In this document: positions 38,255 to 47,008 of the stretch, piece after piece | How positions within the stretch are numbered: position 1 is the first letter of the stretch | Layout: every line of letters begins with the position of its first letter | Source of the DNA: Candidatus Thermoflexus sinensis | Lineage (GTDB): Bacteria > Chloroflexota > Anaerolineae > Thermoflexales > Thermoflexaceae | Length of the DNA stretch: 51,020 nt | NCBI GenBank assembly: GCA_016842045.1 | Contig: JAEVEY010000159.1 | Location: 1 to 51,020 of the forward strand | Reading direction: 5' to 3' | Notes under the pieces: generated by a model | Database searches by the model: none | Told to the model about the DNA's origin: nothing | What the model saw: only the letters and a program-made list of their open reading frames with translations | Translations under genes and position numbers: made by a program

Positions 38255-39469
38255 TTAATGGGCCGCCGCCGCTTCCAGCGCCTCCAGCTCCTCTTCGGAG
38301 GCCGGGGCCATGGCTGCCATCCGCGCCCGATGCCCCAGATAGCCCGGAATGGCCAGGGCACCGATCAGCATCGCCATATTGAAGACGAACATGCCGGCCG
38401 CCCAGAGCCCGCTGGTTACCCCGGCTGCCCGCAGGCCTTTATCCACCAGAGCCACTCCGATCAGATTGAGAATCATTAACGGGGTCAGGAACTTCCAGTT
38501 CAGGTTCAGCATTTGATCGATCCGAATCCGAGGAAGTGTCGCCCGCAACCAGAAGAACAGAAAGATCCCGATGCTCATCTTGATCAGTGTCCACAGATAC
38601 GGTGGCAACCAGGGCCCGCGCCACCCGCCCAGGAAGAGAACGGCAAAGAGCGCGGAGACCACCAGCGCATGGACGAATTCGCCCAGGAAGACAAGGGCGA
38701 ATTTCATGCCGCTGTATTCGATGTGGAAACCCGCCACGATCTCGGACTCCGCCTCCAGGAGGTCGAAGGGGGTGCGCCCCACCTCCGCCACCCCAGACAT
38801 CAGGAAGACCAGGGCGGCCAGGGGAAGCACAAACAGATAGGGGACATCCTGGGCGAGCACAATCCCTACCGTGGACATGGTCCCCGCGACCATCACGACC
38901 ACGACGACGCTGAGCACCGAGGGGATCTCGTAACTGATCAGCTGGGCCACCGCCCGGAAGGCACCCAGCAGCGCATATTTGTTGTTGCTGCCCCACCCGG
39001 CCATCAACACGCCCACCAGCGCCCCCGCCCCTACCGCCAGGGCATAAAGCACACCGATATTGAGGTCCGCCCCGATGGCTCCTGGTCCAAAGGGGATCAC
39101 TACCAGTGGCGCCAGGGCGCATGTAGCAATGATCAACGGCGCCAGGTTATAGACCCATCGATCCGCCCCCGCCGGCATGGTGTCTTCTTTGGTCAACAGC
39201 TTGATCCCGTCCGCCACCGGCTGCAGGATTCCATAAGGGCCTGCCACATTGGGGCCCAGGCGGTCCTGAAAGCGGGCCACGATCTTGCGCTCCACATAAG
39301 TCAGAATGGCGAACCCGATAAGGCCGAAGTTGGCCAGCAGAAAGGCCTTGATCAACCCCATCGTGAAAACGATTGCCCACTCCGGAAATCCCCAGCCCTG
39401 AAGCAGGCCACGCAGCCAGGCCCCAAGATATGGAAGCAGGTTGTAGATGAAATCATAGATCTGCGCCAT
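38255..39469 (-). CDS. nuoH: NADH-quinone oxidoreductase subunit H (C-terminally extended)
   Basis: YVERKIVARFQDRLGPNVAGPYGILQPVADGIKLLTKED; RTPFDLLEAESEIVAGFHIEYSGMKFALVFLGEF. Confidence 0.96.
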   Translation of the reverse strand: MAQIYDFIYNLLPYLGAWLRGLLQGWGFPEWAIVFTMGLIKAFLLANFGLIGFAILTYVERKIVARFQDRLGPNVAGPYGILQPVADGIKLLTKEDTMPAGADRWVYNLAPLIIATCALAPLVVIPFGPGAIGADLNIGVLYALAVGAGALVGVLMAGWGSNNKYALLGAFRAVAQLISYEIPSVLSVVVVVMVAGTMSTVGIVLAQDVPYLFVLPLAALVFLMSGVAEVGRTPFDLLEAESEIVAGFHIEYSGMKFALVFLGEFVHALVVSALFAVLFLGGWRGPWLPPYLWTLIKMSIGIFLFFWLRATLPRIRIDQMLNLNWKFLTPLMILNLIGVALVDKGLRAAGVTSGLWAAGMFVFNMAMLIGALAIPGYLGHRARMAAMAPASEEELEALEAAAAH

Positions 39470-39587
39470 ATTCAACCTCACCGGGTTGATGATTCTTCTC
39501 TCCCTTTCTGCGGCTCCTTGAGCCGCAGAAAGGATCAAAAACTTGTTGCGTCATTGCCCCTTTTGATCTCCCCTCCCCCAATACACC

Positions 39588-39944
39588 TTACACCCATTCC
39601 AGCGCGCCCTTCCGCCAGGCATAAAGCAGCCCTCCCAGAAGCAAAAAGAGGAAGAAGGCCATCTCCAGGGCCGCATACAGGCCTAACTGATTATAGGCGA
39701 CCGCCCAGGGGAAGAGGAAAACCGCTTCCACATCGAACAGCACAAAGATCAGGGCGAAAATATAGTATTGAGCGCGGAATTGAACCCAGGCATCCCCAAC
39801 GGTTTGAACGCCGCACTCATAGGTTTCAAGCTTGAGAGGGTTCGGCTTTTTCGGGCGCAGCAACCACCAGAGGAGCAACGTTGCCCCTAACAGGGCGAAG
39901 GACATCAGAAGATACAGGCCGACCACCACATATCCCTGAAGCAC
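39588..39944 (-). CDS. nuoA: NADH-quinone oxidoreductase subunit A
   Basis: YECGVQTVGDAWVQFRAQYYIFALIFVLFDVEAVFLFPWAV. Confidence 0.95.
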   Translation of the reverse strand: MLQGYVVVGLYLLMSFALLGATLLLWWLLRPKKPNPLKLETYECGVQTVGDAWVQFRAQYYIFALIFVLFDVEAVFLFPWAVAYNQLGLYAALEMAFFLFLLLGGLLYAWRKGALEWV

Positions 39945-39985
39945 GGCCCGCCTCCCTTGTTGCAGGTGTCACAAACACGTGGCGA

Positions 39986-40014
39986 TTATAGCATGTGTCG
40001 GGATGAAGATCAAG
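39986..40014 (-). promoter_or_regulatory. Putative sigma70-type promoter for the nuoA-N operon (TTGATC-17 nt-TATAAT)
   Basis: Read on minus strand ~45 bp upstream of nuoA. Confidence 0.6.
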
Positions 40015-40067
40015 GTGGCTTGTAACTGTTCAGCCTGGCCCCTTTCGGTCCGGAGCTTTTGTGAAGA

Positions 40068-40207
40068 GGTGGAAGGGCCCCACTCCTCTTTATCCCCCTC
40101 CCTATGACCCTCTGGGCCGCGGGAAGGGGGGATAAAGAATATTTTTTGGAGCCGAGCCGCGCGCCTCTGGCGCGCGGCTCGGCTCCAAAGCCTCCAGGAG
40201 AAAACTT
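40068..40207. repeat. Copy of the double-hairpin repeat in the nuoA/glycosyltransferase divergent region (ends degraded)
   Basis: GAAGAGGTGGAAGGGCCCCACTCCTCTTTATCCCCCTCCC...GGGAAGGGGGGATAAAGAATATTTTTTGGAGCCGAGCCGCGCGCC-TCT-GGCGCGCGGCTCGGCTCCAAAGCCTCCAGGAGAAAAC. Confidence 0.75.
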
Positions 40208-40357
40208 GCGTGAAACGTTCATATCCGCATTGCGTTGCGTGAGAATGGCTGAATAGTTACGGTGACTTGAGGGTATCCGAACACCGGTGATCAGGCTTTC
40301 CATGCATTCTCCAGTGGAGCCGTTTGAGGCGACCCCGTCCGCCTCAAAATGTGAGCC

Positions 40358-41473
40358 ATGAAGATCTGGATCCTGGACCCCAGGCTGACCGCCGAACGCC
40401 GGCTGTGGATCGAGGGCTGGGCCCGCTACAGCCGCCATCAGATCCTTGCGTTCACCCTTCCTCCCTCGCCCAGGATGCCCTCCGGGATTCCCTCATCCAT
40501 CGCCCAGGAACGGACAAGGCGGCTGGCCCGACAGATCCGGCGCTATCTGACAGGATCCGCCATTCGGGATCCTTCCCGTCAACCCGCAGGGCTGCCCGAT
40601 CTGGTTCTTCTGACCGATGGACTGGATGGATCAACCTTTGTCGAAGAGGCCGGCGATTTACTGACCGGGATTCCCCTCTGGATCTACTGGCATATTAGCG
40701 GGATGGCTTACATAAAAACTCTCGCATGGGAAGAAATCGCCACCGAGATCCACACTGCCCGGATCGTCCAGCGCTGCTTATTCCATGGAGAGGGCCAGCG
40801 TCAGCGTTTCCTCAACGCCCTCGCCCGATATGAGCGCGAGCTCGCTCTTCGGATTGAAAAACACGCCGTCGTGCTGCCTCCGGGTTTCGAGCCCTTCCCC
40901 CTGCCTTCTGAAACCCTGTTCTTCCACGAACCGCTGGCGCTCTGGATCCTGCGCGGCGCGCCGGAAGAAATTCCCCTGCTGATCACCGCCATCGATCACC
41001 TGGCTCTTCATCCACGCCGCTTCCAGGTGCTGCTCCTGAGCGAGCGCCCCGAAATCGAGAGGACCCGTGTTCAGCGGCTTCCTCCCCGCCTTCGCGCCCA
41101 CATCCTGGGGATCCTGAACCCGGAAGCCCTTGAGACGCGACGCTGGGCCTCTACCGCTCGAGCTGTAGTGGACGGAAGCACCTGTCTGCACTCCCCGATT
41201 CATCTGATGCGTCTATCCTTTGAGGGGCCCTGGCCGCTGGTCCCGGCGGGCTCCGGGCTTCTGGACGCCTTTCCGGAGGCGCTTCGGCCACGATGCGCCT
41301 ACGACAATCCAGAGGATCTCGCCGAGCGATTGGCGGCGCTCCTGTGGGGTCCCCCTCCGGATCCCCGGGAGATCCGCCAGGCCCTTACCGCATGGACCTG
41401 GCCTGTGCTGGCATCCCGCTATGATGAGCTCTGTGAACCCTCCTCGAGTGGCCCTCCCGGGCTCAAGGAATAG
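40358..41473 (+). CDS. GT-B-like glycosyltransferase, possibly diverged DUF3524 / tRNA-queuosine mannosyltransferase-like
   Basis: MKIWILDPRLTAERRLWIEGWARYSRHQILAFTLPP; PDLVLLTDGLDGSTF; ARIVQRCLFHGEGQRQRFLNAL; KHAVVLPPGFE. Confidence 0.5.
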   Translation: MKIWILDPRLTAERRLWIEGWARYSRHQILAFTLPPSPRMPSGIPSSIAQERTRRLARQIRRYLTGSAIRDPSRQPAGLPDLVLLTDGLDGSTFVEEAGDLLTGIPLWIYWHISGMAYIKTLAWEEIATEIHTARIVQRCLFHGEGQRQRFLNALARYERELALRIEKHAVVLPPGFEPFPLPSETLFFHEPLALWILRGAPEEIPLLITAIDHLALHPRRFQVLLLSERPEIERTRVQRLPPRLRAHILGILNPEALETRRWASTARAVVDGSTCLHSPIHLMRLSFEGPWPLVPAGSGLLDAFPEALRPRCAYDNPEDLAERLAALLWGPPPDPREIRQALTAWTWPVLASRYDELCEPSSSGPPGLKE

Positions 41474-41521
41474 GGCTTGCGCGATCGGTCTCTCTGTGCG
41501 GAGAGAGTCCAAAGCCCAACT

Positions 41522-42442
41522 TCACTCGTCCCGAGCTACCTGAAAGCGTCCGTTCTCAAACACCACCTTCTGGATAATCCGCTGGTCCACCAGCGGGGCC
41601 TCCGGTCGAGCAGATACCACGATCCGCACCTGGTCCTTCAAAGGGGTGACCACCACTTTGCGGGCGAGGATCTCCTGGACCTGGAAGATCCCGGCCGAGT
41701 TGCTCAGATAAACAGCGATTTCGATCGGCACATCCTTCCCGTCCCGGATTTCCACCTCATCCACAGCCAGAGCGGATACCGAGTGAATATCAACCTTGCC
41801 CAGGTCGAAAGCCGCCCGCCCTCGCCCCTTGGTCATATCGGTTCCATCGGCGATGGCGACCACCGCTGCCTCCACCGTCAGCGGAGGTGGGGAACCGTCA
41901 TGGCTGGCAATACAGGACAGGATGAAACCCAGGATCAGCTGCTCCTGCTCCGGATCCGGGTAGAGCTCTCTCAGCCAGCGCGGCAACAGCTGGGCAGATA
42001 GCATCACGCTGTATTCGATGTGTCCAATCCGGTGGACCATGTTCCCGATGTCGTGTAACAGCTCCGCTGCCAGCACCACCAGAAAAGCGTCATCCAGATC
42101 GCCCGCCCCCGAGGTTACCACATCGAAGGCGACCCCATGCTGGGCCAGCAACCGCATCATCTGCATCGCAGCCGCGGTGGCGACGCGGGCATGGACCGGG
42201 CCGTGGTCGTTATAGTTCATCTTGTAGACTGCCATGTAGTTGGCCAGGTCCCAGCAGGCGGAGATCCGTGGATCGTGGGTGAGATAGTCATACATGCGGG
42301 CGGTTTTGGGATAGCGATCCACAATCTCCCGGATTATGGAATCTGCCCGGCTCGCGAGCTGCTGATAGTCCGGGGCGATCTCAATCACCACGCCGTGATC
42401 CCGATAAGCGATGTGGCGACGGGGCACGCGGACCTTGCTCAT
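41522..42442 (-). CDS. HD-domain protein (putative metal-dependent phosphohydrolase)
   Basis: YNDHGPVHARVATAAAMQMMRLL...VLAAELLHDIGNMVHRIGHIEYSVMLS. Confidence 0.85.
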   Translation of the reverse strand: MSKVRVPRRHIAYRDHGVVIEIAPDYQQLASRADSIIREIVDRYPKTARMYDYLTHDPRISACWDLANYMAVYKMNYNDHGPVHARVATAAAMQMMRLLAQHGVAFDVVTSGAGDLDDAFLVVLAAELLHDIGNMVHRIGHIEYSVMLSAQLLPRWLRELYPDPEQEQLILGFILSCIASHDGSPPPLTVEAAVVAIADGTDMTKGRGRAAFDLGKVDIHSVSALAVDEVEIRDGKDVPIEIAVYLSNSAGIFQVQEILARKVVVTPLKDQVRIVVSARPEAPLVDQRIIQKVVFENGRFQVARDE

Positions 42443-42548
42443 GGAAACCTCCTGGCGGCGCTGTTGTAAATTGAGCCCTCCCTTGCCTGGAGGGCTTTCG
42501 AGTGGGGGAGTGGCCGGCGAGGCTGGCCACCCCGCCACCCGAACTGGA

Positions 42549-42630
42549 TTGACCCCTCCTCACGCCGTGAAGCGACGTGGGGAGGAGGCAAACGCTGAGC
42601 CTGAGCGGGCACCGCCCAGATCGCAACAGG
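42549..42630 (-). repeat. Second hairpin repeat family, copy 2 (reverse orientation)
   Basis: Reverse complement CCTGTTGCGATCTGGGCGGTGCCCGCTCAGG...CGTTTGCCTCCTCCCCACGTCGCTTCACGGCGTGAGGAGG matches 15828..15913. Confidence 0.65.
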
Positions 42631-42860
42631 GCAGGATAAAGTTTTATGGCTGGGCCATGCACTCAAGGCACCCAACCCAGCCATCCAGAGAGGGGCAGGC
42701 TAACTGTGTAACTCCCTTTGGGATTCGAGCGAGCGTGTCCAGCACGGAAAGCGGTTTGACCCTCCCCGCGGCCCTTCGAGTCGCAGAGAGTGGGAAGGAA
42801 AACATTCCAGCGCCCGATTCCGCCTCCCAAACCCACCGAAAGAGCCAACCGTTTGGCTCC

Positions 42861-43043
42861 TATGTGTTACGCAGTTCGGGGCTCGCGAGAAGAGGTAGAA
42901 TGGCCCCACCCCCTTTATCCCCCCTCCCCACGGCCCAAAGGGCCGTGGGGAGGGGGGATAAATATATTTTTTGGTGGAGTCGCGCGCCTTCGGCGCGCGA
43001 CTCCCCCAAAACCCCCAGGAGAAAACCAACTGCGTAACTCCTA
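42861..43043. repeat. MITE-like element, longest copy (183 bp; two internal hairpins; TA-flanked)
   Basis: TATGTGTTACGCAGTT...AACTGCGTAACTCCTA; hairpin 1 TTTATCCCCCCTCCCCACGGCCC/GGGCCGTGGGGAGGGGGGATAAA; hairpin 2 GGGAGTCGCGCGCC-type stem with TTC loop. Confidence 0.85.
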
Positions 43044-43045
43044 TC

Positions 43046-45655
43046 CTAACTGGATGAGGACGCCGCCTGATCAACCAGCTCCTTCAGCTCATACAGCTTA
43101 TGAAGCGCCTCCAGTGGGGAGAGAGTCTCGGGATCCAGGTGGCGCAGAGCATGAACCACCGGATGCTCGGCAAAGAGGGGCAGGGGCGCGGCCGGTGGAG
43201 GGGCCTTGGGCCGCACGGCGGGCTCGCCGCGTTCCAGCCGGCCGAGCAGTTCCCGTGCCCGCCGGATGACCGGCCGTGGCAGTCCGGCGAGCTCCGCCAC
43301 ATGGATCCCATAGCTTCGATCCGCGCCGCCTGGCCGGACCTGATACAGGAAGACGATCCGCCCTTCTACTTCCGCAACGGCCATGTGCGCGTTACGGACC
43401 CGCGGCAGGTACGCCGCCAGAGCGGTCAGCTCATGATAATGGGTAGCGAATAACACCTTCGGCCGCCGCTTCGGATGGTTATGCAGGTATTCGGCCACCG
43501 CCCAGGCGATCGCCAGACCATCATAGGTGCTGGTTCCCCGCCCGATCTCATCCAGCACCACCAGGCTTTCCGTGGTGGCCTGATGCAGGATATAAGCCGT
43601 TTCGCTCATCTCAACCATAAACGTGGAACGGCCCGCCGCCAGCTCATCGTGGGCTCCGATGCGGGTGAAGATGCGATCCACTGGTCGCAGCCGGGCCCGA
43701 TCGGCAGGGACGAAGGAGCCAATCTGGGCCATCAGCACAATGAGGGCAACCTGGCGTAACAGGGTGCTCTTCCCCGCCATGTTTGGGCCGGTCAGGATCA
43801 GGATTCGCCCCTCCTCATCCAGCATGACATCGTTCGGAACGAACCGGCCGGCCAGGGCCTGCTCCACCACCGGATGCCGTCCACCCCGGATCTCCAGGAC
43901 ATCCTCGTCCACCAGCTCCGGGCGCACATACCGATAGCGAGCCGCAGCCTCCGCCAGCGCGACCACCACATCCAGATGCGCGATCGCCGCCGCGATCTCT
44001 CGCAACCGGGGCGCTGCTTCCCCAACCTGACGGCAGAGCTCCCGGAACAGCTCCGCCTCCAGTTCCGCCTGGCGGGCCTCTGCGTTCAGGACCAGGGTCT
44101 CGTATTCCTTTAACTCCGGGGTGATGAACCGCTCCGCGTTGACCAGCGTCTGTTTTCGGATGTAATCAGAAGGCACCTGCCGGGCTGCCGCCTTCGAGAC
44201 CTCGATGTAATATCCGAAGACCTTGTTGTAACCCACCTTCAATGTGCGAATGCCTGTGCGCTCCCGTTCCCGTTGCTCCAGATCCGCCAGCCAGGCCTGC
44301 GCCTCCTTCGCCATAGCCCGCCAGCGGTCCAGCTCCTCGGAGAAACCGGGCCGGATCACGCCCCCCTCCTGCAACGTGGCCGGAGGGTCCTCCACCAGCG
44401 CCCGCGTCAGCTGATCCAGCAACTCCGGGAGGGGATCCAGGCGATCGGCCAGCGACCGGACAGCCTCCGCTCGCGGCCCCTCCATCCGGTGGAGGAGCGC
44501 CCGGATTTCCGGTAACAGCCCCAACGCGCGACGCAATGCGGCCAGATCCCGAGGGGAGGCCAGGCCGCTCCGGGCCCGCCCGGCCAGCCGTTCCAGATCC
44601 GGGAGCCCCCGCAGCCGCTCCGCCAGCCGCTCCCGGGCAATGGGATCTTCCACAAACGCCTCCACCTGGTCCAGCCGGGCCTCAATGGCCGCTCGGTCTC
44701 GCAGCGGTTGAGAGATCCACGCGCGCAGCAGCCGGCCCCCCATCGGGGTGCGGGTAAAGTCCAGCACGGAGAGCAGCGACCCTTTGCGAGCGTCCCCGGC
44801 CATGCGCTCGATCAGCTCGAGGTTGCGGCGGGTGGCTGGATCCAGGACCATATAGCCAGCCGTGGTGTAGGTTTCCAGCGAGGTCAGGATCGAGAGAGCC
44901 TCCGGGCGGGTTTCCCGCAGATATTGAACGATGGCCCCTGCGGCCCGCAGAGCCAGTGGTTGATCTTCCAGGCCGAAGGCATGCAGCGAAACCACCTGAA
45001 AATGTTCCTGCAGGGCCATACGGGCGACCCCGAGTTCGAAGCGATACGCGGGGAATGGTGTGAAATGAATGGATACGCGGTCCACCGGCAGGGCCAGCGG
45101 GGGCGTAGATGGCTCCCCTGGAACGCTCGGATAGAGACATTCCCGGGGATCCAGCCGCAGCAACTCCGCTTCCGCTTCCCGTCGGGCGTCCGGGCCCGTC
45201 CACTGGGTTGCGGCGAAATCCCCGGTGCTAACTTCGCAATATGCCAGCCCGATCCCCTCTTCGGTCTCGATCCACGCCGCCAGATAATTCGGCTTCCGTT
45301 CGTCTAACAGGGTGGGCTCCAGGGCGGTCCCAGGGGTCACCACCCGCACGACCCGGCGAGGCATCAACCCGTTTACAGGCTCGCCGACCTGTTCCGCAAT
45401 GGCCACCCGATAGCCTCTCTCCACCAGGCGGGCAAGGTAAGGCTCCAGGGCGTGATAGGGGATGCCCGCCATCGGGACCCGCTGCCCCTTCCCCACCGGA
45501 CGGGAGGTCAGCACCAGGTCGAGCTCCCGGGCCACGATCTCCGCATCTTCGTCAAAGGCCTCGTAGAAATCGCCCAGTCGAAAGAACAGGATGGCATCCG
45601 GGTATTGACGTTTAAGCTCCAGATACTGACGGCGGATGGGCGTGAGATCCTCCAT
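43046..45655 (-). CDS. mutS: DNA mismatch repair protein MutS
   Basis: FFRLGDFYEAF; LTGPNMAGKSTLLRQVALIVLMAQIGSFVPA; LVVLDEIGRGTSTYDGLAIAWAVAEYL; FATHYHELTAL. Confidence 0.97.
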   Translation of the reverse strand: MEDLTPIRRQYLELKRQYPDAILFFRLGDFYEAFDEDAEIVARELDLVLTSRPVGKGQRVPMAGIPYHALEPYLARLVERGYRVAIAEQVGEPVNGLMPRRVVRVVTPGTALEPTLLDERKPNYLAAWIETEEGIGLAYCEVSTGDFAATQWTGPDARREAEAELLRLDPRECLYPSVPGEPSTPPLALPVDRVSIHFTPFPAYRFELGVARMALQEHFQVVSLHAFGLEDQPLALRAAGAIVQYLRETRPEALSILTSLETYTTAGYMVLDPATRRNLELIERMAGDARKGSLLSVLDFTRTPMGGRLLRAWISQPLRDRAAIEARLDQVEAFVEDPIARERLAERLRGLPDLERLAGRARSGLASPRDLAALRRALGLLPEIRALLHRMEGPRAEAVRSLADRLDPLPELLDQLTRALVEDPPATLQEGGVIRPGFSEELDRWRAMAKEAQAWLADLEQRERERTGIRTLKVGYNKVFGYYIEVSKAAARQVPSDYIRKQTLVNAERFITPELKEYETLVLNAEARQAELEAELFRELCRQVGEAAPRLREIAAAIAHLDVVVALAEAAARYRYVRPELVDEDVLEIRGGRHPVVEQALAGRFVPNDVMLDEEGRILILTGPNMAGKSTLLRQVALIVLMAQIGSFVPADRARLRPVDRIFTRIGAHDELAAGRSTFMVEMSETAYILHQATTESLVVLDEIGRGTSTYDGLAIAWAVAEYLHNHPKRRPKVLFATHYHELTALAAYLPRVRNAHMAVAEVEGRIVFLYQVRPGGADRSYGIHVAELAGLPRPVIRRARELLGRLERGEPAVRPKAPPPAAPLPLFAEHPVVHALRHLDPETLSPLEALHKLYELKELVDQAASSSS

Positions 45656-45821
45656 CCCCCAACTCCTCTCCTGCGAGCTGGTTTCAGTATACACTTAGGA
45701 GGCGAAGATGCTCCGTTGCGAACAGGAGTCGTCCTGGGATTTCTGTGCGGGGCGGGCTGCTTACGCGGCCCGTCGGAAAGACACCGGCCCACCCATTCTG
45801 ATCGATGGAGGGGCGGTTCAA

Positions 45822-46907
45822 ATGCCAGGCGGACAACCGGGAAAGGGCGGGGGACGCCCGCCTCGCGTGCTGATCATTGAGGACAACCCTCATGAGGCGA
45901 AGGCGCTCCATGATCTGCTGGTCTGGAACGGCTTTGAGGCCATGGTCGCCCCAACGGCCCGCCAGGGATGGAGCCGGCTTCGCTCCTGGCGCCCCGATGT
46001 GGTGATCCTCGATCTGGGCCTTCCGGATGCGGATGGGCTGACCGTGTGCCGGGCCATCAAAGCGGACGCGCAGCTCCGGGACATCCCGGTGCTGATCCTC
46101 ACCGGACGGTCAGCCATTGCCGAACTGGTGGAAGGCCTCCGGATCGGCGCGGAAGATTACGTGACCAAGCCCTACGATCCCCGCGAGGTCCTGGCCCGAC
46201 TCCATACGCAGCTCCGCCTGGGACAGCGGATCGCCTCGCTCAAGACATATCATCTCCGCTGGTGGAACCTGTTGCGATCCTTTATTCCTGCATCGATCCT
46301 GCGGGTTTTGCAAAAGGCTCCCCATGAGATCCTGGGCCCCGTCCGGGCCCAGCCCCTGAGCATCCTGGCCGTATCGTGGGGCGGGCTTCGGGAGAGAATT
46401 CAGGAAGCGATGCGTCCCGATGGTCTTCCCTCCGGGACCCTGCACCAGGTGTTGAACCGTCATCTGAGCCTCTTTTATGAAAGCGTGCAGGCGGAAGGGG
46501 GAACGCCCTCCCCGATGATGGATAGCGCGACCATGGGGTGGTTCAACGCGCCGATCCCATGCCCGGATCACTCCGTGCGGGCCCTGCGGGCGGCCCTGGC
46601 CCTTCGGGAGCGAATCCGCCGCCTGCATCGGGAGCTCCCTCCGCCGTTGCGGCTGTCCCCCCGTTTCGCCCTGCACCGGGGGACGGCGCTGATCGGGCTG
46701 ATCGGGGGATCGGTTTATCTTCACTACACGCCGATGGGCGAGGTGGTGGAAACCGCCCGGCGGCTGGCCCTCCTGGCCCCGGAAGGGGAGATCCTGCTCA
46801 CACCAGCCTTCCACGAGGCGATCCAGGGCCTTATCCCGGTGCGGCCGTGGACGGAAGCACCGACGTTTATCCAGATGCCGCTCTATATAGTGGGGATGCG
46901 CCGGTAA
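45822..46907 (+). CDS. Response regulator: receiver domain + degenerate nucleotidyl-cyclase-like (CHD) output domain
   Basis: RVLIIEDNPHEAKALHDLLVWNGFEA..DVVILDLGLPDADGL..PVLILTG..GAEDYVTKPYDPREVLAR; then EGGTPSPMMDSATMGWFNAPIPCPDHSVRALRAALALRERI..FALHRGTALIGLIGGSVYLHYTPMGEVVETARRLALLA. Confidence 0.8.
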   Translation: MPGGQPGKGGGRPPRVLIIEDNPHEAKALHDLLVWNGFEAMVAPTARQGWSRLRSWRPDVVILDLGLPDADGLTVCRAIKADAQLRDIPVLILTGRSAIAELVEGLRIGAEDYVTKPYDPREVLARLHTQLRLGQRIASLKTYHLRWWNLLRSFIPASILRVLQKAPHEILGPVRAQPLSILAVSWGGLRERIQEAMRPDGLPSGTLHQVLNRHLSLFYESVQAEGGTPSPMMDSATMGWFNAPIPCPDHSVRALRAALALRERIRRLHRELPPPLRLSPRFALHRGTALIGLIGGSVYLHYTPMGEVVETARRLALLAPEGEILLTPAFHEAIQGLIPVRPWTEAPTFIQMPLYIVGMRR

Positions 46908-47008
46908 CGGGCATACCATATCGATGTCCCGGACGCTGGGTCTGGAGGGCCTCCAGCCCCGGATCCTGCATCTGAAAATTTCCAGGTCAGGAGCGGGATG
47001 CATTCGAG

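Noticed and set aside
40068-43043. Dense GC hairpins as possible CRISPR or tRNA/rRNA relics
   Set aside because: No cloverleaf or regularly spaced spacers; they fit the dispersed double-hairpin repeat family instead.
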